From Polymyxa betae (Eukaryota > Endomyxa > Phytomyxea > Plasmodiophorida > Plasmodiophoridae), in the NCBI GenBank assembly GCA_003693705.1, contig RBZT01000667.1, forward strand, positions 39,405 through 103,404: DNA of 64,000 nt. The letters are read 5' to 3'. The notes beneath the pieces were generated by a model, which made no database searches, was not told the origin of the DNA, and saw only the letters and a list, made by a program, of their open reading frames with translations. Position numbers and translations under genes: made by a program. Shown here in pieces: positions 45,452-56,417 of the stretch (positions are counted from its first letter, which is position 1; every line of letters begins with the position of its first letter).

Positions 45452-48400
45452 TTATTTATTTTGTCTACTTTGTTTATCAGCAGCATCCAATTTATGCTTT
45501 ATTTGAATTGTTCCGCTCACACCAAATATGAAAGCCGTGCAAGCCCATATACCTGCTGTGACAGCCCCAATGAAGACCATTATTCCGGTTTTCTCCCAAA
45601 GCAGAATGCAGCAAGCAAAGAATTTAAATGCTGTTAGAAAATACAGCAACAATGATGTGCTGTTGATAAACAGGCCTAACGGCATAAGAACTGCAGACAG
45701 CGGTAATGCCAGTTGAATGGAACTGGGCATTGGCACTTTGTGGCCTGAGAGTGCATTAATGCCGATATTTAGAATACTGGACAAACCAGAAACCTAATGG
45801 CATAGTAAAATTAGTAGTTCAAGTTAGGAGATAGAAGGTAGCTTACAATAATCGAGGTCATTAAGGCTGTGTTGTCATTGAGCATAAAGAACAACACAAG
45901 GACGACATAGATGACAATACCAACTCCAGTTCCATTTAGAACCGATATAAACCCCCCTATTGCCCCGACCAGGATTAGATCAAATCGGGTATGAAGGCTG
46001 GATCGAATTGGCCCGTTATGTGAGGCATTGTTGAAGGTCAATTTGACGCAAATGATGCCAGAAGAAAGACCAAATGTGATAGCTGCAAGAATAATGACAA
46101 CTGTATCATACTTTAGCATCTCCGGCACAGCATTCCAGATATTTAGCAGGGATGCCAGAGCCGCACCTAATGTCGAAAAAGCAACCACAGACCACTCCAC
46201 AGGCTGTCCTGTCAGAATAATGCAAATTGTAGAAGCTAAAGCTGCTACAGAATTCAAATGAATGATCATGTTTCGTGTTATGAAACGATCAAATGACATT
46301 AATGGATACGAAAGTATTGCAGCGTCGATTGGGGCCATTCCAGCCAGTAAAGAGCCTATTGCTAGAATTAAATCGCTGCCAATATCGAACGAATTGAATT
46401 TCAAGGATGACGGATAGGCTTTCAGAACGATAAATAACGTGGGAATAACTGATAGAGCATAGGCAATAAAAGGATGGGAGCGTAAACAGCCATGAAATTG
46501 GCTGATCGATGAAATTCGATTGTATCGAAGACGTTCCCGACGCCGTTTTAAGCGAGCTTTATGCGCTGCTAAAGCAGCAACATTTCGATCATCAAAGTCA
46601 ACGATCAGTTGATCTTCCTCATTAGCATGCGCTAACTGATCCACATTCTCTTCCTGGCCCGCAAAATCCGCCTCTAACGTATTCGAATTTGGCAGTAACT
46701 GAAGCAAATCGGAAGATTCGCTAAATTCTTTGGTGACCACAAGCAGCGCGGGACGAATTAGAAAAATGTAAATGACGATATTGACCACAGCCAAGAGACT
46801 TCCCAAGACCGCATCTAAAATAGTGGCTTTAACCGCATTTGATGCAATATAATTCTCTTCAAGACGAACAAGCTCCAATACAGCTGGCCGAAGGAACTCG
46901 TTCTCGAGACGGAACAAATCTGTCATCGACTCGGTAGAAAACAAAGAAACTACAGAATCCTTCGAATGGGAAGAGAACGTGTCTAGAACATTTCTTTCTA
47001 AAGAGAGAAACTCGACGAACACGGAATGAAGACCATTCAGCGCAACACCCCATCTAAACGTAGCACAGTCCGAAATTGCAGACATTGATGGCAGAGAGCA
47101 ACTGGATTGATGAAAATCAATAACGCGTTGTGATTCTCCATTTACAGGCTTACATGCTGTTAAACTGAAGATTGAAGAACTCGTTAGAGCCTGATAGACG
47201 GTCGTTCGGCAAACTTTTAGAAGAGTCGCCATACATGATGTCATTCATTAGATCTGATGTTGAGGCTATATAGGATAATAATAATGATGGAGATACGCTT
47301 TTTGTGTTATTTACAACGACCTGATTTAAGGTGAGAAACGACCGCCTAATGAGATACTCCTGAAAAATGTAATTCAAAAGCTCGTTATGATGTGACGAAT
47401 CAGTGACTGACCTCATAACGTATCCAATTGATTTCTTCCGGCAACGTTTTGCCATCGTTAGAGATGGATATCATTACCACCACATTGGTAGTCACTACTG
47501 CTGCATAAAGTGAAGCCATTGCTAAAACGAATGTCGCAAGTTGTGTACAATGCTTCTTCTTATCTCGATTCGAGGCAGCAAGCAATTGTTGTGGATCGAA
47601 TCTAAGATTTGAGCTTGCTGGTTTTATCACGGATTCATCTCGCTTTTTGTTAATCGATGCATTATTAAATGATTCGTTTGGGCCATCGGTAAGGGTTTGT
47701 AACCGAAATAAGCACGTTTGAGTGAGATTCACTAAAACGATTCGTGGAATCTGCAAAAGTTGCAGCAGGGCTTGATCTTTTTCATCTAAAGAGGATATTA
47801 AGGCTGGTCTTAATAAGAACATTGACAGCATAAAGAGGGCGATGCACGCTGATATGGGTAGTATTATCTGCAGCATCACATACGAATTCGTCAGTGAAAG
47901 CGATTGTGTAATGAATGCAGACGACATTTGTTGCATTAGATCTGCAACAGCGCACATAAGAGCAACTTGTTCCTGAATGCGATCCGATTTGCCAATCTCT
48001 TGAAGGCTCATATTACGTATCACTCGACTTTCAGATACCGACAGTATTAATGCATCCGTTAAGGTGGTATTAAATGATGAAACTTGAAAATCATACATTG
48101 CAGTTAATGATGGTGGCCATGACTCTTGTGAAAGCCATTCGTTAGTGTCTTTGTCAAATAACGCTTGAGAAAACAAATCAATTTGCTTCCGGGCGCTGGA
48201 TTCACCAACGGAAGATAGAATCCCGTTTGCCATAAGCTGCAAGTTGTTAATAGCTAACGACAAGCTCACCAAGTCTGAAGCTCTGGATGACGATGCCGAT
48301 ATTCGAGAGGACAGCGACTGTTGTGAAGAGACAATATCGGATTTGATGATGATTGATATAATGATTATGACCGTTAGTAGGATTACGAATAGGAAAGAGG

Positions 48401-51065
48401 CACGATATAACCAGAGCTGAACGGCACGTTCACGAATACGTTTATTCTCTAACGCATCGTTTAGGCTTGAGCGATTGGAGCTCGACACGGATGGATTGAT
48501 AGGAGTTGCGTTTTGTTTATCTCTGGTTGGGTTCACGGAAGACGATGTACTGGCATTTAATTTTTCTGATACAGCTAACACACTTCTCTCAGAATGATCG
48601 CTGCGTGATTCTGATACACTCAAGTCGCTGTGGGCCAGCGCAGACTGCTCTTCGAAATCGTCATCGTCGTCATCGGCGTTTTGGTAGATATCGTTGACAA
48701 CAGCAGCTTGCACGCTGCTTTGGAAGATTGGCTCGACAGGGAAATCACTCCTCTGGCTCGAATCGTCAGCTATGCCAGCAAGAAATGCAATTCTTGCGAT
48801 ATAGAAATAAAATGCTTCATCGCCATGAGCTTCTATTCGCTCCATTTTCACATGAGCAGATTTCTTGCTTCCATCATGTAAAGTTATAATAACTCGATTG
48901 CTTTGGTTTTGCAGAGAATCAAACTCGGGTAAAATGTCATCCAGTAAACCGCCGACGACACCACTGGGAATCCAGTTATTTACGGATTCCGAAACAGCAG
49001 TAATCACTCCGTCAGAACCAGCTACTATCAAGTTTACGGCTTCGTCATGGATAGGCTCAATAACTGCGACCAAAGATAAATGATCGCGATCGACGAATGA
49101 TTTCACATGAACAACACAGTCGATCAAATAACCTGTGTATAAACAGCAAGGGAACCTTCGGTTCGTATTTAGAACAGATCCTCGACCCGTCAGCAGGTTG
49201 CTCTGAATTACGTTGGTATGCTGAGAGCAGAATGGTTCAGGAACTATAATGCTGATGTTCTTGCCGATAATCCCAGAACCAAACAACAAGCGCATCTTCT
49301 CGTTGACAGAAAAGATTTCTCCTAAATTCTTCATTTCGCCACTACAGATAACAACGGCGTTCTCTTCATTGAACAAAATACTGGCGAAGGAATCGCCTGA
49401 CGGTTCTAATAGCTTTATGTCCTGAGCTTTTGACCGATGTAACTGGGCGCCTGTATAATCCTGCATCAAAACCTCTAGAAATCCAGCATAAGCATTCAAG
49501 GTCTTTGGCGATTGCGACCAAATTCGCAGCATGGCTTCGTAAGAACTTTTGGCGACTGTCATTTGAGAAGAAATCCGGTGAGAAGCATTTCGTAACTTAT
49601 CAGCGTTCGGGAGAGGCTGGCTTAATTCTCTCCACAACGTCAATAAAGATCGAACTAACTCAATATCGTTCTCCATTGCGCTTGAGCACAGCGAAGCATA
49701 CTGATTGTATGAAAGCACGTCGGCATTGTTGGATGATGATGATCTATATTGGCTGTTACAGTAGGAGGATTGCAGTCGCATGATCATAAACAAAAAATCA
49801 GGTCCTGATTCGACTTCGATCATTCGAGCCAAAATGGCATATGCTGGCACAAAACGTCAAAAACCGACAATAAACGGTCCAAAACATCCTCTACCTAGGA
49901 ACGGGTTGTTAAATATTGTCAAACGAAGATGGGCTGCTCGGAACATTAAGATAGCACTACTTGGAAAGCATTTTTCTGCTCTTTGTAAAATTAAATCGAT
50001 ACGGCGCAATCGTCCATCGTCTGGTAATTCCTCATCCAATGCATCCATCAGTTCAAACCGGAATTTAGCCTCGGCCAAATATGCATTTGGCAGTTGATCG
50101 TCCTGAGTATTGCGAACATACTTAATACGCACATGGACGATGAGATTAGAGAGCACTACAATCAACCAAAAAGCCCCATAAAGAATAAAAATTGCTCCAC
50201 CATCGCCAGGGTCATTCACAATGACACTGATGAATGCGGCTAAGAAGGCCCAACAGATTAATGCTAGCAGTGTGCAACGCATATGTGTCATCAGCACATG
50301 ATGATATGGAACGTATAGGAAGAAGACAATCGTGATAGATAGCGTCAAAGAAAATATGACAAAGGATACCAGAATAGCTGACAGATCGCTGGTCACTGTT
50401 AGCATCACAATAACGGCTGTACGATATGATAAATATAGAATTTCAAACCTGGAATGCGCTCGAGCCCAAGGAGACATGGATCCAAGATCATAATCGAAAA
50501 GAGTCGCCACACAAGTAAAAATTGTAGATATAAGGGAAACCGCATTCAAAAACCCAAGCAGCGACAGAATCAGAGATTGAGAGCCAGCCATCGAGAAGGC
50601 GATTCCTAAAAGTGGGAAATAGAAGACAGAGCTACATAGTGAAAGGATGAAGCGAATCGAGCGAATGAAATTAGTAGAGTTAGAGGCATGGTTGCATATT
50701 TGATAGCCCGTTAGAAATAGCAATACTGGCAAACTGGTCATAACGACAGATCCAATAGTGAAAGCATAATCCTGCCCAAAATAGGTGATTAAACAGTTCT
50801 GGTCAATCAATCGTGCTATGGCACGGATTGACACAGTATTCGTGGCGTTCCATGAAAACCGTGACGGATCGGCGGGCAAAGCCAGCGCCAACAGCTGACA
50901 GCACTCGACGACGGCAGAAACAATGGCGACCACCAGCGACGAATGACCATAATCTGCCAAAGTCAACAGCGAAAGCCGAAATAAGAATACGATTCGAGAG
51001 AGAGCATGAGACTTGGTAGCCTGCTGATGGAGTGTTGTGGGGCCAGTAGAAGACTGGTCTGGCAT
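45452..51065 (-). CDS. TmcB-like multi-pass membrane protein with PAS domain
   Basis: A very large membrane protein of a family first named from Dictyostelium Tiny macrocysts B and frequent in chytrids and ciliates. Exons 49895-51065, 47412-49843, 47235-47359, 45847-47164 and 45452-45793 total 5388 nt, or 1795 aa, all in frame. The N-terminal 330 residues hold about eight membrane segments. A TPR-like TmcB region follows (LTLWRELSQPLPN..., YAGFLEVLMQDYTGAQ). Next is a PAS domain (ENAVVICSGEMKNLGEIFSV, VNEKMRLLFGSGIIGKN), an acidic Asp/Glu patch, a membrane helix (LFVILLTVIIIISIII), an extracellular loop, and at least eight more C-terminal membrane segments. No cyclase or kinase domain is seen. 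The start is the first in-frame ATG (51065). It is probably a sensor. Confidence 0.85.
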
Positions 51066-51449
51066 CCCATCGGCGACTGACGGCAAGTGGTACCACACCA
51101 AAGGTCTCACATGACCAACGCTACTCGTCACTTGAGCAACATGTATTTTCTCCACATTTTCATTATGACGCCTATACACCTATACGCTTTATAAAACATT
51201 TATGCGCTGAATTCCTTTCTCGCGTCTGTCATCAGATTGGTGGAAGCGGCGGCGTTGATGGCGAGTCAAATGTCGCCTCGGTCGTCGACTATGGAAGACG
51301 TGATTCAACCTGCTACAAAGAAAGAGCCGCAATCGCCTCGTTTGGAGTCACAGCTGCCGTAATCGAACGTTATTCAGCCTCCTTCTCAGCTTATTCTAGA
51401 CAGGCCTAAGCCCAAGCAAGGTCGTCCGAAGCGAGTACATGACGATATC

Positions 51450-51889
51450 ATGCCGCCAGAGCCTACTGGGCCTTGCGTTCTGGCTCTGACGAAAGTTAGA
51501 CGAATCGCGAAATCCGAAACCAATATTAGCATGCTGGGCGGTGATGCAGCGTATCTTCTAGCGAAATCAGCTGTACCGATTCCGTAAATGCTTTAAGGAA
51601 AATGATTGATGTTGATCGCAGGAGCTGTTTATTTGGCGTCTGGCTCAAGACGCTTTCTGTAAGGCTAAAGCAGAATCGCGAAAGACCCTGCAGTATAAAG
51701 ACTTAGGTGAGGAATTCTGTTGTTTACATTTCTTTAACTCAATGCCGTCCTACTTTAGCCGCTGCTGTAAAGGACCGACAAGCGTACGAGTTTTTATTAG
51801 ATGTGGTTCCTCCAACCACAACTCGAGACGAATATCTAAATTCGATGTATGCAATAGATCCCCCCAGGGTTGTTCCCAAACATAAATAA
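51450..51889 (+). CDS. Histone-fold protein, POLE4/Dpb3 (NF-YC-like)
   Basis: Exons 51450-51572, 51622-51706 and 51759-51889 join in frame to 112 aa. The histone fold reads LTKVRRIAKSETNISMLGG, then AAYLLAKSAELFIWRLAQDAF, then RKTLQYKDLAAAVKD and YEFLLDVVP. This is the NF-YC/H2A-like half typical of POLE4 (DNA polymerase epsilon) and CHRAC-15/Dpb3. POLE4 is favoured by RKTLQYKDLAAAV. Upstream, an ATG at 51258 opens a protein-like frame in the same phase but meets an in-frame TAA (51364). A 78-nt intron (GTGATT..TTCAG) could remove it and extend the N-terminus; otherwise translation starts at 51450. Which start is used is undecided. Confidence 0.75.
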
Positions 51890-52783
51890 ATGCGAACTCG
51901 TTTCTGCAGGTTTATAAGCCTCAATGCAGGAGCTACATTGCAATGAGAAACTTGTAGGAAATTTTTGTTGGCTTTGGAATTCCACGCGGTGCAGCGAACA
52001 CAAATAAAAACGTTCGTTGTTCTTTCCAATGTTCTCTGTATTGGGCCTCGCTTGTTGATGTTCGATCATGACGTTATCTGCATTGCACGACAATAACTTC
52101 TACCGCATATAACCACATAGAGTAGAGCAGCACTTTCCACGGCTTCCTCTTACTCAGTCGTCTAGTCAGCCCTTTCTACGCCAACTACGAATTCCACCCT
52201 CGTTTCGACTTTCATAGGAATACAGAAGTCCAGCCCTAGTGCAAAATCTTTCGCAGAAAATACGTTACTGAACGTGATCGAGCAAGTAGGACGGCGCCAC
52301 GATGTGAACCGACACCCATTCATCACGAATATAATCACGTTCCGACCCCGACTTCAATAGCAATATAATCAGAGCAGGACAGCGACTCAGCACGACGACG
52401 GGCTCCATGATTTTGCTATTGGATAATCGAATTAAAGCTTCAAAAAGATCCTTATATTGGCTCCAGAAACAAATCAACATGAAAAATACACTTTCTGTAT
52501 ATACCTCTAATCGTTTTTATGGCACTTCTCTTGTATCTCCCTCAGATAACTATCTGTTGACGGACCACATGTTTGCCAAGCAGCAAATAGGCAAAGCAGG
52601 CCCTCATGATCGGGACTCTTCATTGCCTGTATTAAACTGATCAGGCAGGCAGTAGAGATCAAAGAAAGTTGAACTTGAAAGCATTTGTGAGTGTATTGAT
52701 TGGTATAAGAGTAAATAGGGTAATATTATATTGGTACAGCCATTGGTCCATTATACGGTGCCGGATCAAATGTTACAACTCTA
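51890..52783. other. Region without recognised gene
   Basis: About 900 bp between the POLE4-like and SELENOK-like genes. A minus-strand frame at 52265-52480 (71 codons) contains a hydrophobic run, ALIILLLKSG, but no domain. An overlapping + strand frame at 52407-52640 is also open. Neither is convincing. No repeats seen. Confidence 0.3.
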
Positions 52784-53104
52784 ATGGTGTATATCTCTCA
52801 AGGTCCATCAGTTTCTGAATACATTGGATGATCCTGACGTCCCATAGGTCGTGTGGTCGAGAGTCGTCCGGTCCCAGTATCGGAGCGTCTATGGGACGTC
52901 GTGAATGGCATCGGGCTGTTCTTCAGGACGCTGATCGACCCAAGCGCTGCAGACGCGGTTACCCGTAGTTCAAATCCGACAGCGCCTCAAGGTTTCGGAG
53001 GTGGAGGATTTCGTTCTGGAAGAAGCGATGGACCCAATATTCATGGCATTGGTCGTACTTCTACAGGAGGTTTCGGTACCTGCTCAGGTGGTTCCTGTGG
53101 TTAA
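52784..53104 (+). CDS. SELENOK: Selenoprotein K homologue, cysteine form
   Basis: A single-pass ER membrane protein linked in animals to ER-associated degradation and palmitoylation. Exon 1 (52784-52802) and exon 2 (52848-53104) join across a 45-nt intron to give 91 aa. The N-terminus MVYISQGRVVESR matches the family MVYIS(N)GQVLDSR block. One membrane segment follows (LWDVVNGIGLFFRTLID), then a Gly/Ser/Arg-rich cytosolic tail (GFGGGGFRSGRSDG). The end is SGGSCG where animal SelK has selenocysteine (GGUGR). Here Cys (TGT) replaces Sec, and no in-frame TGA or SECIS element is needed. The gene ends 39 bp from the convergent glycosyltransferase stop. Confidence 0.85.
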
Positions 53105-53143
53105 AGCTAGTAGTAATGATATGCAATCTATTTTACTATGCTG

Positions 53144-54337
53144 CTAAATTATTTGCTGAGGTAGATTTGATGGTTCTTCTCTGCAGAAATCTTTGTGAAG
53201 AATATTTCGTACTCTTTCAGAATGCTGCATCGCTGTATACGCCTCAGGGATCCAAGCCTCGATCTTATTTTGAATCGCTGATCGCACCGTTTCCAGTACA
53301 GCATTGGCTTCATCGACATTGATTGCATATGCATATGGTGGTCCGATCTTCATCATAAAATCATGCTGACTTCGAATCGGATGGGCCGGCAGATCAGTTA
53401 GCGAGCGTGGCTGGGCGTACTTCGCAAAGATATAGGGACTGCCAGCTGCAATTGCTTCGAATGCTGTCGGCGCTAGGACGGGATCGCCGAATCCAATCAC
53501 CGCCGATGATCTGACAAGAATCCGTTGCCATTCGGTTGAATTACAAATTCCGACGTTAACGACGCTTGTTGGGAACTGCAGCCCATCGAGCTGTGCAGAA
53601 GGAACCGTCGCCACGACTTTATACGATTCGGTCAGAGCAGCGATAACGCTTAGATGATTTCGAAAATATCGCCCGAGTTTCCCATGCAGCAGAATGATCG
53701 GACGGTCTGAGTCATCATCGTTAGTCGAAGTGATCAGATCCTGACGGAAACCAAGAAACTCATTCCAAGGATTTGGATAGGAGACCAGGAATTGCTCTAG
53801 TCGCAGATGGATGTGGTTCTGTTCAGGCGGTGTGCCCCAGAAATCGATAAACCTGAGCTTACAGGCTATTGCCGGATTGGTTGCATCGGGTATAACAGAA
53901 ATCAGAGATGCCAAACGATACTGATCGGACACAATCAAGTCGGCAGCTCGAAGCGATGCCTCGCTAGAATCGTCAACGGCCGTCATCACTTGCATTTGAA
54001 CGTCGGAACAAGACCGGGCGGCGTTAATGAAAGATCTAAACAGGCGAATTTCGCCACCAGCGCCTCCTTGATTCATGCGATTAACTTCAGCCTCGAAACC
54101 ATCCATGAAAAACACCACGTTGGTGGGTTTTATGATGGGATCACTCCTAGTTGCCAATGTTGAACCTGCACGCATGACATGGCGGAAGTCTCGAACTTCG
54201 AACTCGTCGTTAAGCCAACGAAATAAGACGGAGCCCGAGACGAAGCTGAAGAACGCAGCCAAGCCGAACAAGACACGAAATCGGATATCAGCTTGCTGAC
54301 AAGGACCACGATAGGAACCTGTGCCTGTGCTCTTCAT
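53144..54337 (-). CDS. GT18 family, MGAT5-like glycosyltransferase
   Basis: A type II Golgi-like membrane protein of 397 aa, single exon. The first ATG in frame is at 54337. A membrane anchor is at about residues 25-45 (VLFGLAAFFSFVSGSVLFRW). The lumenal domain resembles the catalytic core of alpha-1,6-mannoside beta-1,6-N-acetylglucosaminyltransferase V (CAZy GT18). Matching blocks are GFGDPVLAPTAFEAIAAGSPYI, then SQHDFMMKIGPPYAYAINV with AVLETVRSAI. It is shorter than animal MGAT5 (about 740 aa) and lacks a recognisable N-terminal extension. The family is fairly clear, but donor and acceptor specificity are not. Confidence 0.75.
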   Translation of the reverse strand: MKSTGTGSYRGPCQQADIRFRVLFGLAAFFSFVSGSVLFRWLNDEFEVRDFRHVMRAGSTLATRSDPIIKPTNVVFFMDGFEAEVNRMNQGGAGGEIRLFRSFINAARSCSDVQMQVMTAVDDSSEASLRAADLIVSDQYRLASLISVIPDATNPAIACKLRFIDFWGTPPEQNHIHLRLEQFLVSYPNPWNEFLGFRQDLITSTNDDDSDRPIILLHGKLGRYFRNHLSVIAALTESYKVVATVPSAQLDGLQFPTSVVNVGICNSTEWQRILVRSSAVIGFGDPVLAPTAFEAIAAGSPYIFAKYAQPRSLTDLPAHPIRSQHDFMMKIGPPYAYAINVDEANAVLETVRSAIQNKIEAWIPEAYTAMQHSERVRNILHKDFCREEPSNLPQQII

Positions 54338-56417
54338 AGAGCCCGTCAACAAATGCCCAATCAGTCGTTGTAGGATATTGGCCCTTCACCTAAATCATAG
54401 TAATACGGATGGTGTTCTTATCCAAGTGAAAGTTTGATAGTATTTTCGTTGCAATTCATTTCGATTTTTCTTCGCTTCAGCAAGATTGTCGAACGATATA
54501 TCGAACTATAATGTCGGTTTTTTGATATTCAACAGATAATGGATTCATTTTAAACTGACTTTGAATCCCGAGTTTGCTTTGTTGTTCAGCAGGATTCAGT
54601 CTCAACAATAGAGATATCACCATCAGAGTAATTTCCGACAAAGAAACTGCTGGAACGACCGATCTATGACAGATTGCGAAGTTTGAAACTAGAAGAACCA
54701 GCTCGAAATTCTCTAAAATATCTTGACGGTCTAATCACTAATGTAATGTAATCTGGCGCAGCCAACGGTATTAATATTCTTGATAAATAATTGTTTCCTT
54801 CGATCGAATTGTAAACGTCTGTACTGCAAGGGGATAGCGGACGACGAGAACGTAGTCACATGATGAGAACGTATAACCACATGATATTAAAACGCCAGGC
54901 CCTCAGTCCAAGCATTTGTACATTATGAAAGACGTTCTCAATCGAGGCGAACAAATATCACACATCCTGAATGTGGAGGTATCTGGTGAGCCGAGTAACA
55001 CGATTGGAGGCGAGATTCGCAGGTTTTTTCATTCATCGATCAATGCCATACCTCACACGTTCATCGTCGATGGTCATCCAGCAGTCACAATCACTTGGTC
55101 GATGCCTGGTGTGAATACGTCGCAATACTACTACACCGATAGCATCTAAAGTGACTGAATCTCTGTAGCACACGCCAAATTAATGCTAAAAGGACTAGTT
55201 AATCACGTCAAGGCTCATCCGAATTTCGAGCGACTTCGAAACCAGCAAGAATATGACAATCAATGGGGTGTCACTTACCTAGTCACGATGCCTCTTCCAT
55301 ACGGTTTCGACCCTAATTCCGCTGGAGCTCTTTGGTGAAACTGACGATCTCAAGTTTCCAAATGTATCTATATATCTGTTTTTGTTGAAACACAAACTCA
55401 AATAAATTTCAAGCATACACTAAACCACTTCTCTCTTCCAATCCCAACTCGACCATCACTAGTAATAGTCATTAGCTGGACATATACTTGGTCATCATAT
55501 TCGTCTGCTATATAAGAAAAGATCGTCATCTTATTTCAGGAGCTACATAAATAACATAATCCACTCGTTGCTGTCATTCGTCATAAAGTTGAGAAAAGTT
55601 TTCGCGACATTAGGGGAGCATTCGTTCCGGTTCATCGATTCTATATACACTGCGTTGTCGCTGCTGGTATCTCTATGTGGATGTTTATCTACAACAAATA
55701 TAACGAGCACCGAGACGTTCGCCAAGACTTGCGATGAGAAACTCCATAGCGTTCGTCAAAGAATTTGCTAGTGGGGAGATACCCACGAGTCATCTTAGAG
55801 ATTGTAACGATCTTTAATCGCAACAGCTTAATTATTGCCGGAATATAATAATGATGAAAGGATACGTAGAATCAAAGAAGGAAGACATGAAGATTGGGCC
55901 TTGAATACATGAACGTGGTCAACATTCAACGTCATCAATGCCTTTTATCCCATTGATGGCATTGATTGCATCCGCACCTATAAAATCAACAACCATAAAA
56001 TCTACCGATTGGTCTATCATACACAAATGAACTCCTTTCATCCAATGTCCTCTCCTTCCGATATTGCTGAATCACCAAAGCAATCAGTACTGGAAAAATG
56101 ATGAAATTTTCAGTCACATCGTCACGTTTGATAATTTCCGAATTGAAATCCAAAACTGAGAGAGTGAGTTACGAGATTGATTTGGCAGGAGGGTCAATTT
56201 TGAAATGGCAATTACAAAATCGACATCCAAGTGAGATTATGCCATGTTTTTTTGTATGGGTGGCCTCGTTCCCAGAAAGAAATATCCAGCAACAGGAAAC
56301 CGTTATCTCAAATTGTCAAATGTATCCGATGATTAAGACAGAATGGTTACAGAGATCTGAAACTGTGTATTAAAATATAGTAGGTAGGAGGGGTCGTGTT
56401 AATGACAGCAATGACAT
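54338..56417. other. Two-kilobase stretch without recognised gene
   Basis: Several short frames lie here. A + strand frame at 54916-55149 starts MYIMKDVLNRGEQISHIL, which faintly recalls the R-SNARE motif (DVLxRGE), but continues without match. Another at about 55184-55339 and one at 56098-56373 are protein-like without a domain. A stretch at 54640-54765 is open with a charged helical pattern. These may be exons of intron-rich small genes or remnants. I cannot assemble a credible CDS. Confidence 0.35.

Noticed and set aside
45811-47244. A separate transporter gene at 45.5-47.2 kb
   Set aside because: The frame joins in phase to the upstream PAS protein through introns 47360-47411 and 47165-47234 and to the last exon through 45794-45846, so one long gene explains it better.
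15700-51400. Reassignment of TAA/TAG to glutamine in this organism
   Set aside because: Several in-frame TAA/TAG occur at Gln-compatible sites, but long conserved genes (SF3A1, ARP2, NOP56, histones) have no internal TAA/TAG and end at TAA or TGA at the expected place. A standard code with local decay or missed introns is simpler.
54916-55149. R-SNARE gene
   Set aside because: Only about 12 residues resemble the SNARE motif; no zero-layer Arg context, membrane anchor or longin domain could be assembled around it.
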